From positions 1 through 64,000 of the forward strand of contig JAVXUO010002835.1 in NCBI GenBank assembly GCA_033065855.1: a stretch of 64,000 nt of DNA, in the 5' to 3' direction. The notes beneath the pieces were generated by a model. That model did no database searches. It saw nothing but the letters and a program-made list of their open reading frames with translations, and was not told the DNA's origin. Each line of letters begins with the position of its first letter. The stretch's first letter is position 1. The DNA is from Escallonia rubra (Eukaryota > Streptophyta > Magnoliopsida > Escalloniales > Escalloniaceae). Below are positions 43,818 through 56,114 of this stretch, in pieces. Position numbers and translations under genes: made by a program.

Positions 43818-44930
43818 ATGGCATCCTCAAGTGTTGCGTCTTCTAACTTGGAAGAAGAGCTGGCTGTCAAACGTTGTGGCCATCTCGTTCCAATTGATCA
43901 AGATCTTCTTCTTCTTTAGTCACAGCGATGGGAAAACACCTTGGTTAAGAAAATTGTTGGCTCATGAGTTTTCCCTCAAAATTTGATTAAGCAAATCGTT
44001 AATCAATTCTTGCAGCTGCGTGGTTCTGTTGAAGTGGAACTTATTAGTGAGTTGTACGTGTTTCACTTCTCAGATGTTATCGATATGGAATGTCTGCTCA
44101 TGGAAGGATCTTGGAATATCCAAGATGCCCCTTTTGGTTTTACTTAAATGGGTGCCCTATCAGTGTTCATCTCGCCTAGACTTTTCTTAGGGTGGATTTA
44201 TGGGTTCGCATTAACGATATTCCCGTTGAAATGTTCTGTTAAGAGATTGCTGGACAGATTGGTTCCTTCTTTGGAGAAGTCCTGGCAATCGATTGGTCTC
44301 TTGCACGTCAAAATCGCTGAGACTTTCTCCGTATCCTTTGTCCGTGTAGTTGTTTCGCATCCTTTGGTCGCCGGAGTGTCGCTCTCTCTCAGATCTTCCT
44401 ACGAGAGGGACACATGTATTCACACGTGGCAAGCCGTTAGTCCAGTCAAAGATACGTGGTGGAATTCTATCTTCAACAAGTTGAGCAGGAAATGGACAAG
44501 GATGTCACAGCTCTAAGCATACACGTTGGGCTGAGATCCTTTTTGCAAGAGATTTGGACTTATGTCTCTTTGGGCCCTTTCCAGGCAAAATGGATCTCTT
44601 AGCCCACACTTTGGCTGAGCCAACTTCTGTAGTGCAGTGCATGATCCAAAGAACGGGGCCTCTTCCTGGCATTCAAGACCAATACGACACAAATTCGGGA
44701 CAAGATTTCATGGAGTTGTCCTCTGTGGATTTAGAGAACTCTACTGGCCCAGCTGGAATTGTCGCTTCTCTTCTTCCCCGTCTACAAGTGACATCAAACA
44801 CGTCCCTGTTTTACATAGCTCTCTTGGGTTGCACATTACAATTGGGTCGAACTCTGATATCCAGAAGATAATCCGAAATCAATGGATGTGGATCCTATAG
44901 CAGTGACTACGCTTGTGCTGATGGTCCCCA
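43818..44930 (+). pseudogene. LINE ORF1 (RNA-binding, DUF4283-like)
   Basis: The first ATG (43,818) opens MASSSVASSNLEEELAVKRC, a typical acidic ORF1 start. Further on, VEVELISELYVFHFSD, MEGSWNIQD and, in another frame, DLWVRINDIPVEMFC then GSFFGEVLAIDWS match the DUF4283 pattern of plant LINE ORF1 proteins, which bind element RNA. At least five stops and frame changes are needed to follow it. The tail (44,930-45,400) is Ser/Pro-rich. Confidence 0.7.
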
Positions 44931-45419
44931 ATCGGTCTACGTCTTGTTGGTTCTAGCCTGAACTGTTGCCTCGGAATGATTCTCACTCTCAATCTGCTTC
45001 CTCGGCCTCATACGCATCCCGTAAACGCCGATCTTCGGAGGATGAACTGACATCAGATGAACTGGAATCTGAAAAATCTCGTCATGTTATCAGTGTTTCA
45101 TCTGCGTTCCCATCAGGTACACTTGCTTCTTTCTTGCCAATTTCTTCCCCTCTTGTGCAATATGGTACTCTCTCCAATGCTAGCTTTGTGCTTCCTGCTT
45201 CTTCCCTTGCGAAGTTTAGCGTGCCTGCTTCCTCTGTTATTGCCGATTGCAATTGTGTTGAACCTATGTATATTGAATGCTGCCCTTCCTCTAAGGTTTT
45301 GTGCTCACAGTTGGTGGATAACTATTGTCATACTGCTTTTGGGGTTGAGCTTCATCAACCTCCTAAGGTTATATGGAAATTTTGAGTTAGAACAGTTGAG
45401 GTTTGGGTCAACACTTCAC

Positions 45420-47055
45420 TGTCAAGGTTTTTTCAGGTTTGATCCGTCTGCATTCTCCTGATTTGATTTTTCTTAAGGAAACCAAACTACCTTCGATTAT
45501 TTAGGAATTTGGGGTACGTAGAGGTTGCATGGGGTGGACCCTACGAGCAGGGGCGGAACCAGAAATTTTTTTCATTGGGTGCAAAAATTCTATCGAATGC
45601 ACCCAAAAAAAAAAAATTTATAGTAAAATAATATTATATAGAGATTTTTTAAAATCTCTATATAATCAGTGAATTAAACGAAATTTAAGAACTTTACGAA
45701 ATCTCTATATAATCACTGAAATTAAACTATACCAATGTTTCGATACCCAAAATTTTAGAATTAAACTCTAGGTTTATGATACTTTTAATGTACAAATATA
45801 TTTGTATTGACATCTATATACATGCAAAATAATTCAAGTTTGTAGCATAAGCATCGATATACAAATATAAAATAAACAATAACAATAAATTAACGATAAT
45901 TTACCAAAGCAGTGGGCCACTCCGTCAAGCACTCAAGTCTCAAGTAGACAACACTCAACAGACAACAGACAAATTCACCACGGCTGGATGCAGCTCCACC
46001 ACGAATTGGGACGAAGCAACATACAACAGACAAATTCCCAACAGCAAATCCCAGCAATCATCCGTGCAGCAACTCGCGGTCGCCGTCAAGCAGATCTGGT
46101 AGCGTGGCCGGACGACGTCAAGCAGTGGCACTCTGTCAAGCAGATCTGGTGACTGGTTGCGTAATCGGACGCTGAACAAAGACTCGGAAATCTGGTCGCC
46201 GGCGGAGTGCCGTTTCTTCAAGATCTGGTCGCCGGTCGGAGATCTACAAGGTGGGTTCAGACCGTTCAGTCGCGTGGCGTCGCCGGCAATATGCCAGATC
46301 TAGTCGCCGGTCGTTACGTCCACTGTCCACCGGTGAGAGAGAGAGAGAGAGCGCCGAGTTGTGGTCTCGGGGATGGGGGAACGGCGTCTCGGGAACGGGG
46401 TGGTGCGATTCCCGAAAACCAATTTTTTTTTTTCCAGAAGTGAGGGGGTGCTTCAGCCCCCCTTGCCACAACATAGGTCCGCCCCTGCCTATGAGTCATA
46501 GCAGAGGTCTTTGGCTCGGAGGGGTTCAATCTTTTTCGCTCTCTGTAAATTATGCTGATGAAAATCTTATTTTAGTCTCAGTTAACTTTCGAGATAGTCC
46601 TTCTGTCCTTTATGGATTTATTTATAGGCACCGATGGTTCAATGCCATAGTGAAACATGGCTTCATATTCAGTGGATTTTGGTGCCTTGTTCTGGTCCCC
46701 TTTGTTTATGCGGGGACTTAAAGCAAGTTATGTCATCTTAAGAGAAAACGGGGTTACACTCTGGCTTTTTTCTTGGAGCTCAGAGTTTACGCTCCTTTCA
46801 TGAGAATTTTGGGTTAGTGGATATTGGTTGGAAAGGCTCAACGTTCACTTGGATGAGGGGGTTTCCTGAATCGTGGTTTGTTATGGAAAAACTTGACAGG
46901 GCTATGGCTAATCCTGATTGGATTATTCATTTTCCTGAAGCCTTAGCTAGTAACCTTGCAATTCAATGCTCGGATCATGCCCCCATCTTTGTGAGGTTTC
47001 CTCTATTCACCAGGTTTTCCCGCGTCCTCACAGATTTGAGGCATTTTTCTTAGAT
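45420..47055 (+). pseudogene. LINE endonuclease (EEP/AP type), split by a hAT element
   Basis: Before the insertion, LIRLHSPDLIFLKETKLPS carries the conserved Glu of the L1 endonuclease (FLxETK). After it, SRGLWLG then SFSLSVNYADEN continue the domain. The C-terminal part GLVDIGWKGSTFTWMRG and CSDHAPIFVRF (the SDHxPI-like active-site block) is clear at 46,811-47,020. The enzyme nicks target DNA for target-primed reverse transcription. The hAT element at 45,548-46,487 makes it non-functional. Confidence 0.78.
45548..46487. mobile_element. Tip100-like hAT element in LINE
   Basis: The left end CAGGGGCGGAACCAGAAA and the right end AACATAGGTCCGCCCCTG form the inverted pair CAGGGGCGGA/TCCGCCCCTG. 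The 8 bp duplication is CCTACGAG (45,540-45,547) and CCTATGAG (46,488-46,495), with one mismatch. The 940 bp body has no transposase: an AT-rich left part and a GC-rich right part (46,080-46,440) with CGCCGG motifs. It is younger than the LINE that it interrupts. Confidence 0.88.
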
Positions 47056-48480
47056 CAACCAGCCTGTTTGCAAATTTTAAAATCTGTCTGGGCATCTCAT
47101 CCTCTGGGTTCGCCTTTATTTCAAGTTATGTCCTGTACTCGAGAGGCTATGAGAAATCTGAGTTGTTGGAATCGTGATACTGTAGGAGACTTGGAAAGTC
47201 TCATTTTGCAAACCCGTCATTCTCTCTCCTCATTGTTCTCTCAAGGTCCCTTCCTATAAACGCAACTTCTTCAAATCTTTCATCTTCTTCAAAAGCTTGT
47301 ATTCCTCCTAGAATGTAAAGAAATGTTTTGGGCCCAAAGCTCCAAAAGTGATTGGTTGGAGTTAGGTGACAAAAATACTAAGGGGCCGTATGTTTACCCA
47401 AAACAAATTGCGTAAACGTACAGCCCCTAAGTTTTTTTATACTTCTATAATTATTCGTCGCAAACATAATCAGATCCTTTCCTTAAGAGATCGTTCTAGT
47501 TCCTTTCATTCCGGTGAAGCGGGTATTAGAAATATTTTAATTGAGCACCTCCAGGGGTTATTATGTTCTGAAGTCTCATCCTTGGATCACAACCTTGTTT
47601 CTCAGCATTTAAACATACTCTCTTCATCCCAGATCCAGCAGTTGACTTAGCCTTTTATTTTTTATTGAGATAAAATGTGCAATCACTTGGGCCTGACGGC
47701 CTTCTAACTTTAGTCTATTATAAATGTTGGGACTTCTTAAGGACTCCCGCTTCCTAGGGTGTTTTATCCTTCCTGAACTCTGATCACATGCTTAGATCAG
47801 TGAATAATACCTTCATAGCTCTTATACCCAAAGTTCACTGTCCGGAGTCTGCATCAGATTTCTGCCCTATTAGTCTTTGTAACGTGATTTACAAAATCAT
47901 TGCTAAGGTTTTTGTTACTCGGCTGTCCCTCGTCATGGACTCATTTATTTCACCTTTTCAAAATGCCTTTGTTTAGGGGCGTACGTTGCCTTGCAGACAA
48001 TGTTATTCTAGCTCAAGAACTTACTCATTGTGTCTCTCATACGAAAAAAGGAAAAGGAATTCTCATTGCTCTTAAATTGGACATGAGCAAAGCCTTCGAC
48101 AGGTTGCGTTGAGATTTTTAGAACAGGTCTTGATTGCAATGTGTTTTCCTCCTCAATGGATCAGACTTATTATGCAATGTGTGACTACTGTGTCATACTC
48201 TCTCCTAGTTAATGGGGCCCTTACTCCCCATTTTTTTTCTCAACTATGGTATTCGTCAAGGAGACCCCTTTTCTCCTTTGCTTTTCATTCTCTGTTCGGA
48301 AGTGCTTTCTAAAATGCTCTCTCAGGCTGAAGTTGAGGGCTTGATCTCTGGGATCAAAGTAGGGTATCAGCCGCCTCCCTTTCACATCTCATGTGTACCG
48401 ATTTACCTTCCTGTTTCTCAATCTTCAAAAGAATGTTGTTCAACAAGTGTCAGCCCTGAGAGATATTTTAAATAGATATT
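47056..48480 (+). pseudogene. LINE reverse transcriptase, catalytic motif lost
   Basis: RT blocks appear in changing frames: NTFIALIPKVHCPESASDF then PISLCNVIYKIIAKVF, the LALKLDMSKAFDR-type block (48,070-48,110), [20 protein letters not shown] (48,246-48,305). Where the YADD catalytic motif should follow (about 48,385-48,410) the reading is [11 protein letters not shown], so both catalytic Asp codons are gone, probably through a small deletion. The enzyme would have copied LINE RNA at the nicked target. Confidence 0.8.
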
Positions 48481-50640
48481 GTCAAATGTCTGGTCAACAA
48501 ATTAATTGGTTCAAATCCGACCTCTTCATTAGTCCTAATGCCTCGGCTGAAGATCGGGCCCAGATTGAAAATGCTCTTGCCTTTTCCTCCCACTCTACTT
48601 TTGGTAAATATCTGGGTATACAGCTAGACCTGTCAGCTAATAAGCGTTTGCTTTTTGCCGGGATTGTTCCGAAAGTTCAAGACCATTGTGCGCATTGGTT
48701 AGGTCTCCTTTTGAACAAAGCGGGTAGAGCTACATTAATTCAATCAGTCCTGCCTTCCCTTCTAATCCATTATATGTCAGTCTATAAATTTCAATCTATG
48801 TGTGTAAACAATTAGACGATATACTGACTCGATTTTGGTGATCCGGTGAGACTTCTCATAAATCTAAACATTGGATATCCTGGACTGTTTCTTGTCTCCA
48901 TAAGCACCTTGGGGGGTTAGGGTTTCGTGATTTCCCATCTTTTAATGAAGCTCTTCTCGCAAAACAAGCTTGGAAAATTTGGTCCTTACCTCAAAGTTTA
49001 TCAGCCAGGGTTTTTAAAGGACGCTACTTTAAACAACAAGCATTTAGAATAGGAGATGGTCATTCTATTTCTGTCTGGATGGATTGGTGGTTGCCTTCAA
49101 TCCCTCCCTTATTGCTTAATCAGTATAGTTCTTCTGCTACTGTTCATTGGTGGGTCTCTGATTTAATCTCTCTAATTTCCCTGAATTGGGACGTTGAGAG
49201 AATTCTTTCAGTCTTCACAGTGAACTTAGCTACTCGCACTTTTCATATTCCCCTATCTTCAATGAATGCAATAGATGAGACTTTTTGGGCCTTCACCAAG
49301 AATGGTTCTTTCTATGTATCGGCCACTTACAAATTTCTAGTAAGTCACTTGTTTAGCCGGCCTCTCTCTGGATTCAATATTAACCCATCACTTTGGCGTC
49401 GTCTTTGGAAGTTACCTATTCCTGAGAATCAAGTTTTTTCTCTGGCAATTACTGCATCAAACACTAGCTCTCAACTCTGAACTCCTTAAGAGAAATTGTC
49501 TTAACTTGGATTCATGTTCCCTTTGTCATAATGCTTCTAAAATCCATGAACATCTTTTCCTGGAATGTCCGTTAGTTAAAGAAATCTGGAGGCTTTCCCT
49601 TATGGGTTCAACATTTTCATCCTAGGCATATGGGTCCTCCGGTGAATGGTTCTGTTCTTGGCTTCATAAACCCATCTTTCGTAAGTTGGTTGATTTTTGT
49701 TGTATCATCCGCATCTCCTTATTACTTTGGAATATTTGGATCGGAAGGAATGATACAATATTTCAAGGCATACCTTTTAAACCAATGCAGATATTACGGA
49801 AATCAAATAGATGCTCCTTGAGCTTCGATATTCTAAACATTATCAGAATTGGCTCTATCGGTTACTTAAGCCTCGCTACTCATTTCCTCCTAATTCTCGT
49901 TCCTTCAGGGGGTTCAAATATTTTTACCCACCACTTTACCCTCTATACCATCCCCCACATTGTTCCTGTAGCACGCAGCTTGCTCCGATTACTTGCGTCA
50001 TTGCTGTCACTGATAGTCATGAAGAGCATAGATTTGGTGTAGGTTTTGTGTTGTTTAATTTTCACTGGATTCCTATTGGTTCCTTTGTTACTTCTTTTAC
50101 ACAACCGAACTTGCACATGCTAGATGACAATGTTCTATTCTTGGCTTTTCAGTGACTTTCTAAGTTACATTACCTCCATGCTATCATTTTAATGGCTCCT
50201 TCAACTATGCTTTCACAGCTCAGAAACAGTGAGTCCCAGCTTTGAGGCAATGTAATTAACCATTTTCATGGTCTGAATAGTTTGTCTGAGTTGACCTCTA
50301 GCCACAGCTTCTTGCACTTAGTGCATATCGAAGGTACTGATCGAGTTCTAGCTCTGGCATCAGTGTTGGCCTCTTTTGGGTTGCATCATAGGGATGGATA
50401 TCAGCAGGAATGGTTTGATGCAGTACAGGCTGACATTTCTCTCACCTCTTCTGTTGCTAAAGTCATGTGAGCTCCCCCTCTTGATTATTGTAGTATCAGA
50501 GATTGTAGCCTCTTTTGCTTAATTTTTGGACCTATGTGGTTGGGGCTGTCATCCTTTTTCCGGTTTGTTTTCTTAGTTTAACTAAGACTTATGTTGTATG
50601 ACTGTTTCACTAATGGTATATATTTCTCAATTCCAAAAAA
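48481..50640 (+). pseudogene. LINE RT thumb, zinc-binding (zf-RVT) and tail
   Basis: [20 protein letters not shown] and STFGKYLGIQLDLS are the RT thumb block. NEALLAKQAWKIW and FKGRYF follow. WRRLWKLPIPENQVF with later Cys/His residues (CSLCHNASKIHEHLFLEC) is the zinc-binding module near 49,390-49,565. The last kilobase is a degenerate RNase H-like or tail region that I cannot assign firmly. The poly-A tail follows. Confidence 0.7.
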
Positions 50641-50660
50641 AAAAAAAAAAATCAAAACTA

Positions 50661-51969
50661 CAAATTTTCGCCTCTACTAAGTTGATTGTTGATTGCTCCG
50701 ACATCCCATTAATGCATCTCTTACACAAAATAATAACTGTGAATTAATGGACTAAATGTAAAGCATACATTCAAAGAACCCAAAAAATCTCTTACACCAA
50801 ACAATATATTTATCAAATAAAGTCATAGATGCACACATACTTCTGGATAATTGATGGCATATATAAATCAAGAGAGCTGTTGACTTAAAAGAGAATGCTA
50901 CACGTTTTGTGTACATTAATCCTCTTTAATATTTTTGTGAATTTTTTTGTTATATAGTTTCTTCAATTATATTCTCGGTTATAATGGCACGTGTTATAAC
51001 AAACATATATAGTTTAGTGAGTTCTGGTGTTTCTAAAAAATAGCGTTTAAGTTATTTGTCACCTTCCATTTGGTCACCATTTTCATTATTTAATTTTGTT
51101 TGGTTTCCATTTTTAAATTTCGTTTTCAAAACATTAAATCCAAACATCATTAACCAACTCTTTGCAACTATATACGTGTGAAATTCACTCCTACTCATTT
51201 TGACTTATACGTGAGTGAAGCATGACTCATTTTTGATGTGATATTAAATTAGAATTTGTTGTTATTGTAATTTTGAAAATGATATTTAACCAAGTTTAGT
51301 TTTAAAAAATTTCATGACGAAGAATACTATTTTCTCCCCTTCATATTTACCGAAACACAAAAATGAAAGCAAAGAAATTGATAACTCAACGGATATTAAA
51401 AATATCAATTATGAATTGAACCACGTAATCGTCACTACGGTTCTATCAAAACTTTTATTTTTTTTTCCTTCGAGATTTTGACACAATATCCTCCTTCTTT
51501 CTCATACTTTACGAACTATTTTCGGATATTGCATAGCTGATTATTTAATGCTGCTACCTTGTCACAATCATTGATGGAACGGATTACCAAAATGACTCTA
51601 GCTTTCTCCACTTTTTCTCTTCATCTGTTTGTGTATTTGAAGTTCTTCAGGTGATAATATTAATGGAAGAACCTTCAGGTGACACCACATGAACCCGAGT
51701 CCTCAGGTTCACGCGATGGACAGAGTACTTGAAACAATATCTATGGTCCCGTCAGGAAGGATTGCATTCAATGACGCACAATTAGTTCACGTGAAAACAC
51801 GCATGCACCAGGGAGGATGGTGTACCAGGGGGCACGTGCCCATCTGCCCTTTTGTAAAAATTCAGATCGTATGTTTATTATATTAATTTTTTATTTTTTA
51901 TAATAATAATAAAAAAGATTTTTTTTTTTTGCATTTTTTTTTTTGTGTGGATAAAATTACTCAAATAGT
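50661..51969. other. Unit 1 host sequence
   Basis: Non-coding sequence belonging to the tandem duplication. It matches 54,075-54,708 and 56,469-57,520. No gene is recognised. It preserves the uninterrupted state of several insertion sites occupied in unit 2, for example CTATATACGTGTGAAATTCACTCC at 51,168, where unit 2 has the foldback element. Confidence 0.6.
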
Positions 51970-52620
51970 TAGGGGTGAGCATCAAACCGTTCAAACCGAT
52001 CCGAACCGCTCAAACCGACCCGAATCGCTCAAACCGACCAAACTGAACCGTCCAAAAATCTTAATGGTTTGGTTTCACATTTTTCAAACCGACATTGGTT
52101 CGGTTTGGTTTACGGTTCACATTTTCTAAATCGATTTCAAACCGAATCGAACCGACTTATGATATGTTACTCTACTTTTAGTAACATTTATTGACAATTT
52201 CACATATACGGTAGTAAGCAAATCCATATATACAAATCTTGAAAGCTATAAGAAAAGAAAATTATGAGAACATTTATAACACAAATTTTTCGTGACTAAT
52301 AAATGTTCTATATTTTTTCATTCTTTCTCATACATCAAGGATTACTTATATATTGGAGCACTTATATATTGAATCTAATAAGATTATATGCAATTTAAGA
52401 AATATATAACTTCAATTTTTAATCACTGTTAGATCCAATAGTAATTTGCAAATGAACAACATCTTTAAGTGGACACAAGCCGATCCAAACCGACTAAATC
52501 GAACCGTTTAAACCGACCAAACCGATGGTGTTTGATTTTGTTCGGTTCACAATTTTTCAAACCGATGGGTAACGATTTGGTTTGCGATTTGACCCCCAAA
52601 CCGAACTGTGCTCACCCCTA
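51970..52620. mobile_element. hAT-type MITE (TAGGGGTGAGCA ends)
   Basis: The ends TAGGGGTGAGCATC and GTGCTCACCCCTA are inverted. The 8 bp duplication CAAATAGT is perfect (51,962-51,969 and 52,621-52,628). Subterminal regions carry clustered CAAACCGA/TCGGTTTG motifs on both strands, possible transposase binding repeats. The body is AT-rich with no coding sequence. The element is absent from the corresponding place in unit 2. Confidence 0.85.
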
Positions 52621-53965
52621 CAAATAGTGACAAAAAACTGAAAACATCTATCTCGGAGGTATTTTTAGTTTTTTTCACTAAAACTTAACCCAATGTAAGA
52701 AAAAAGTAACTAATTTTTTTTGTTGTGATGATTATAAAAGTACAGCAACGTATTTTCTAACTAAATACGAAAATCATGAAAATGAAAACACAAAATAAAA
52801 ACAGAAAACGAATATGTTAAACGTACGAAAGTATATGTAATCGGTTATTCTAAGAATTTAAGGGGTTGGAGAATGAACTTAGCAATATTATCATACTTAA
52901 CGTTGTCCATCACGTATAAACTTTCGAATGCACGTGGTAAAACAAATCAATGAGATTTTATCGAAAGTGCGTCACCACCAAATTGTACTAATAACCGGAG
53001 TGCAAATTACGGTATTATTACGCGGGGACTAAATATGTAAGCTGAAATAATAATGAAAACCAAGACCTTACACAACGAGATAGTGGATTATATAATCAAT
53101 TGCATTAAAAGTTTAAACTGTTACAAAATGTGTCCAACAATGTTATTCATGTTTTTTTTAGCAGCATCGTACTAACTTTTCGCAACAAAAAAAATATGGA
53201 CAAACATATTAGGGCATGAGTTTATGCATAACTTTATTGCTCAAGCATAATAAAAACTTAAATGCCCACCCGATACAATATCTATGGCTCTGCCACTGCA
53301 TGCATGTATATGGTCCTAGGTGTTGTAATGGTATTTAACACAGCAAAAGTAGTTCTGTGGCTTAGCCACTAATCAACGAAATCGTAGAAGCAATTTACTC
53401 ATATTTGCTTCAAACAATTTTTGAATTTCAAGGTTTTTTTTAATACAAGGCTTCAAACGAATTCAAAGTTTTTTTTCAAACAATTTTTGAATACTCAGGG
53501 TGGAGCTGCTTATCTCCTTTTTTTGAGTTTAACATCTTATACACCTTTTTACTGCCTTTACAAGACAAGTCTTTGATCCCCACGATCTATTTTTCGGGTC
53601 CAAAAGGCATTTCGGTTGTCAGTTCAAATCATCGCTAAAATTTAAGTGGAGCTAATCATATGAGTTTACTGAAGCTCATTTACTAAATTTCTAATTTATT
53701 TTTCCAGGAGACGCTATTTAAGCTCTAGATTTATCACCAAAATATCTCTTTAGCAACAAAAAAGATGTGAAAATGAATATAAATGAGCATAGTCGTGTCT
53801 TTTGGTATGTAATTTTACAAGTACTGTAATAACATAGTCGTCATCACCTTTTCATTATTGTCGCGACACTTTTATCGGTGAAACTCTAAATTAATTTTAC
53901 CAGTGCGCTGATTGTTCCACCTACAATACTTGTCTTCTTCCTTCACTTAGGAGAAGAAAACACCC
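52621..53965. other. Unit 1 host sequence, right part
   Basis: Non-coding, matching 57,770-58,280 and 59,530-60,107 of unit 2. No gene is recognised. Confidence 0.55.
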
Positions 53966-54708
53966 CATTTGATATCGAATCATAACAAAACAAATATAGT
54001 CATTAAAAGGGCAATTGATTCATTTCGAAAAATGGGGCAATTTATTTCTATAGAGAAGAAGGACTATTCTTAGATTCAAAACTATCATGTCTTCTTCTCT
54101 ACCAAGTTTACGTTGATTGTTGGTTGAACCGACGTCCCACTTAACCAATCTCTTACACAACACAATAATTGTAAATCGTCTGACTAAATTTTGAAGTCAT
54201 ACATTCAGAGAATTTAAAATATCTCGTACACCAACCGATATATTTGATAAATAAATTAATAATATGTCATGTAGGGAGACATACTTCTGGATATGGTGCA
54301 TATATAACTCAAGAGAATTGCAACCTATCTCTGTTGACTTAAATAAGAATGATACTTGTTTTTGTGTACATTCCTCTTTACTATTTTCGTTAATTTTTCT
54401 GTTTTATATTTTCTTTAATATTTTTCTCTATTTGAGTCTTTTTTTCTATGGAAAAGGATAACCTCAAAACATTTAGAGATTACCAAGAAGATTTTCAGTA
54501 TAACGGTTCTAATGGCACGTGTTATAATCAACAGATATAGTTTTGTGAGTTGTAGTGTCCGTAAAACAATAGCGTTCAAGTTGTTTGTCACCTTCCATTT
54601 GGTTATCATTTTCATTATCTTATCTTGTTTGATTACCTTTTTAAAATTTCGTTTACAAAACATCAAAGTCAAACATCATTTGATCACCAACTCTTTGCAA
54701 TTACGGTG
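53966..54708. other. Unit 2 host sequence, left part
   Basis: Non-coding. It matches 40,139-40,195, 43,714-43,753 and 50,652-51,168 of unit 1 and shows the pre-insertion state of the LINE and MULE sites. It ends in a (TG)n tract. Confidence 0.55.
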
Positions 54709-55222
54709 TGTGTGTGTGTGTGTGTGTAAAAAATATATATATATATGAGTTGATCCATTGCTCGCGCTGACAATTTGAGTTAAGTTGCCAGCGGGATCTG
54801 ACTTCACGAGTGATCTGTGGACGGTTCAAATTTTTTTTTTTAAGTTCGTCCGCTACATTATGTAGCGGACTATTTTTTGACAAAAATATCTTTCTGCTCT
54901 CTACATTATGTAGCGGAAGAATAGACAGTGTTTTTATCCTCTTTCTCTCTCCTTTCTCACATTATTTTTCTGACATGTTTCTATCTCTCTTTCTCTTCCC
55001 TCGTCAATGCTCACGTCTCTTTCTCTTTCTCATGAATATTCTATCTCCTTTCTCTTTCTCTTTCTCTCACCACTTTTTATTTTCTCTCTCATCCTCCGTC
55101 AGACAGAACCCGTTCAAGTCCATCAGCAACCAGCCGTACTATAGTTAGCCGCCGCGTCGCCCCGTGGTACGGCCAACATTGGCAGGTTGTACCCGTCGAA
55201 AGGGTTCTCTTCTTGATTGATA

Positions 55223-55471
55223 ATGGAGATCAAGAGCAGTGAAAACTATTTTCCATTGCATCTTTTATCTCTTGTTGCTGATCTTGTATTTCTTCCTATA
55301 TTTTTTGTTTTTGTTTTGGGCAATGCATTGTTGATTTATCGTGAGTTGGATTTGGGGCTCTTTACTGGGCTCTTTTTTGGTCAAGTGATGATAAGCACTG
55401 AAGAATCTTTTTTGCATCTTTCTACTTGTTTCTTGGCCAAACAACAACCCTTTGAAGTGCTGCACCTGTAA
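55223..55471 (+). other. Short hydrophobic open frame in the foldback element
   Basis: ATG 55,223 (MEIKSSENYFPLHLLSLVAD) opens about 82 codons with one predicted membrane-spanning stretch (about residues 12-40, Leu/Phe/Val-rich). I recognise no family. The surrounding T-rich sequence looks as much like an intron as like coding sequence. I report it only because it lies beside another gene-like segment. Confidence 0.2.
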
Positions 55472-55599
55472 AGGCCTCCGTAGGAATTAAGTGGAAGAAA
55501 ACCAGTAGGGAGAAACATTGCTTCTCTTTTTTTGTTTGAAAGACCATAATTAATGGGTGTGAAGAAGCAGAGTGTGTGTATGAAGTGAAGCAATGAATC

Positions 55600-55760
55600 T
55601 GATCCTTCTACCAGATCCGCCGGCTTCCTTGCCGGAGAAGACAGAGATTTGACTGCCGGCGCCGCTCTTCGATGCCTCTTCTTCGCGTCTGAACGAGATC
55701 CTAGTGTCAATATCGAAAGATTCAAAATTTTGGTTACATCCAGAACCCATAAAAGAAATC
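55600..55760 (-). other. Possible captured gene fragment
   Basis: The composition rises to coding-like GC, and two minus-strand frames stay open. One has SRSDAKKRHRRAAPAVKSLS. The other has RREEEASKSGAGSQISVFSG. No domain is recognised. The position inside a non-autonomous foldback element suggests capture of host DNA, but this is inference only. Confidence 0.25.
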
Positions 55761-55876
55761 ATGGTGAGAGAAAAGAGAGAGAAAGTGTCGTACATAGAGA
55801 TGAGAGAAATGGGAGAGGGAGAGAGAGAGAGGGAGAGGAAAGAGAGGAAAGATAGTGTCAGAAATTGATGAGCGAA

Positions 55877-56114
55877 GGATCAGGATTTCCTGCTGTAACT
55901 ATGGGTTACATCAGGGGTGCTGTCCCTATTGTTGTGAGACCATGGGTTACAGCAGGGGTGATGTCCCCATTGTTGTGAGAGGGGGAAGAGAGAGAGATGG
56001 AAGAGAGAGAGGGGGATGCAAACCATGGTTACCCTCTCTCTCTCTTCCCCCTCTCACAACAATGGGGACATCACCCCTGCTGTAACTCATGGTTACAGCA
56101 AGGGATCCTGATCC
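55877..56114. mobile_element. Palindromic foldback element, second copy
   Basis: It begins GGATCAGGAT and ends ATCCTGATCC, a perfect 10 bp inverted pair. Inside, GGTTACAGCAGGGGTGATGT with CCCCATTGTTGTGAGAGGGG is mirrored on the right arm, and the left arm carries one extra partial repeat (GGTTACATCAGGGGTGCTGT). Arms are GA-rich against CT-rich. The layout matches 13,093-13,263. It is nested in the 54,747-56,413 element. Confidence 0.7.

Larger units (their letters stand above)
43754..50651 (+). mobile_element. LINE, near full length, degenerate, interrupted by a hAT element
   Basis: A 9 bp target duplication TCAAAACTA flanks it (43,745-43,753 and 50,652-50,660), and a poly-A tail (50,634-50,651) closes it. 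The empty site can be read in the paralogous unit (54,064 region). The order is ORF1 with a DUF4283-type domain, endonuclease, reverse transcriptase and zinc-binding region, as in plant L1 LINEs. A 940 bp hAT element sits in the endonuclease. Stops and frameshifts occur throughout. Without the hAT element the LINE is about 5.95 kb. Confidence 0.88.
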
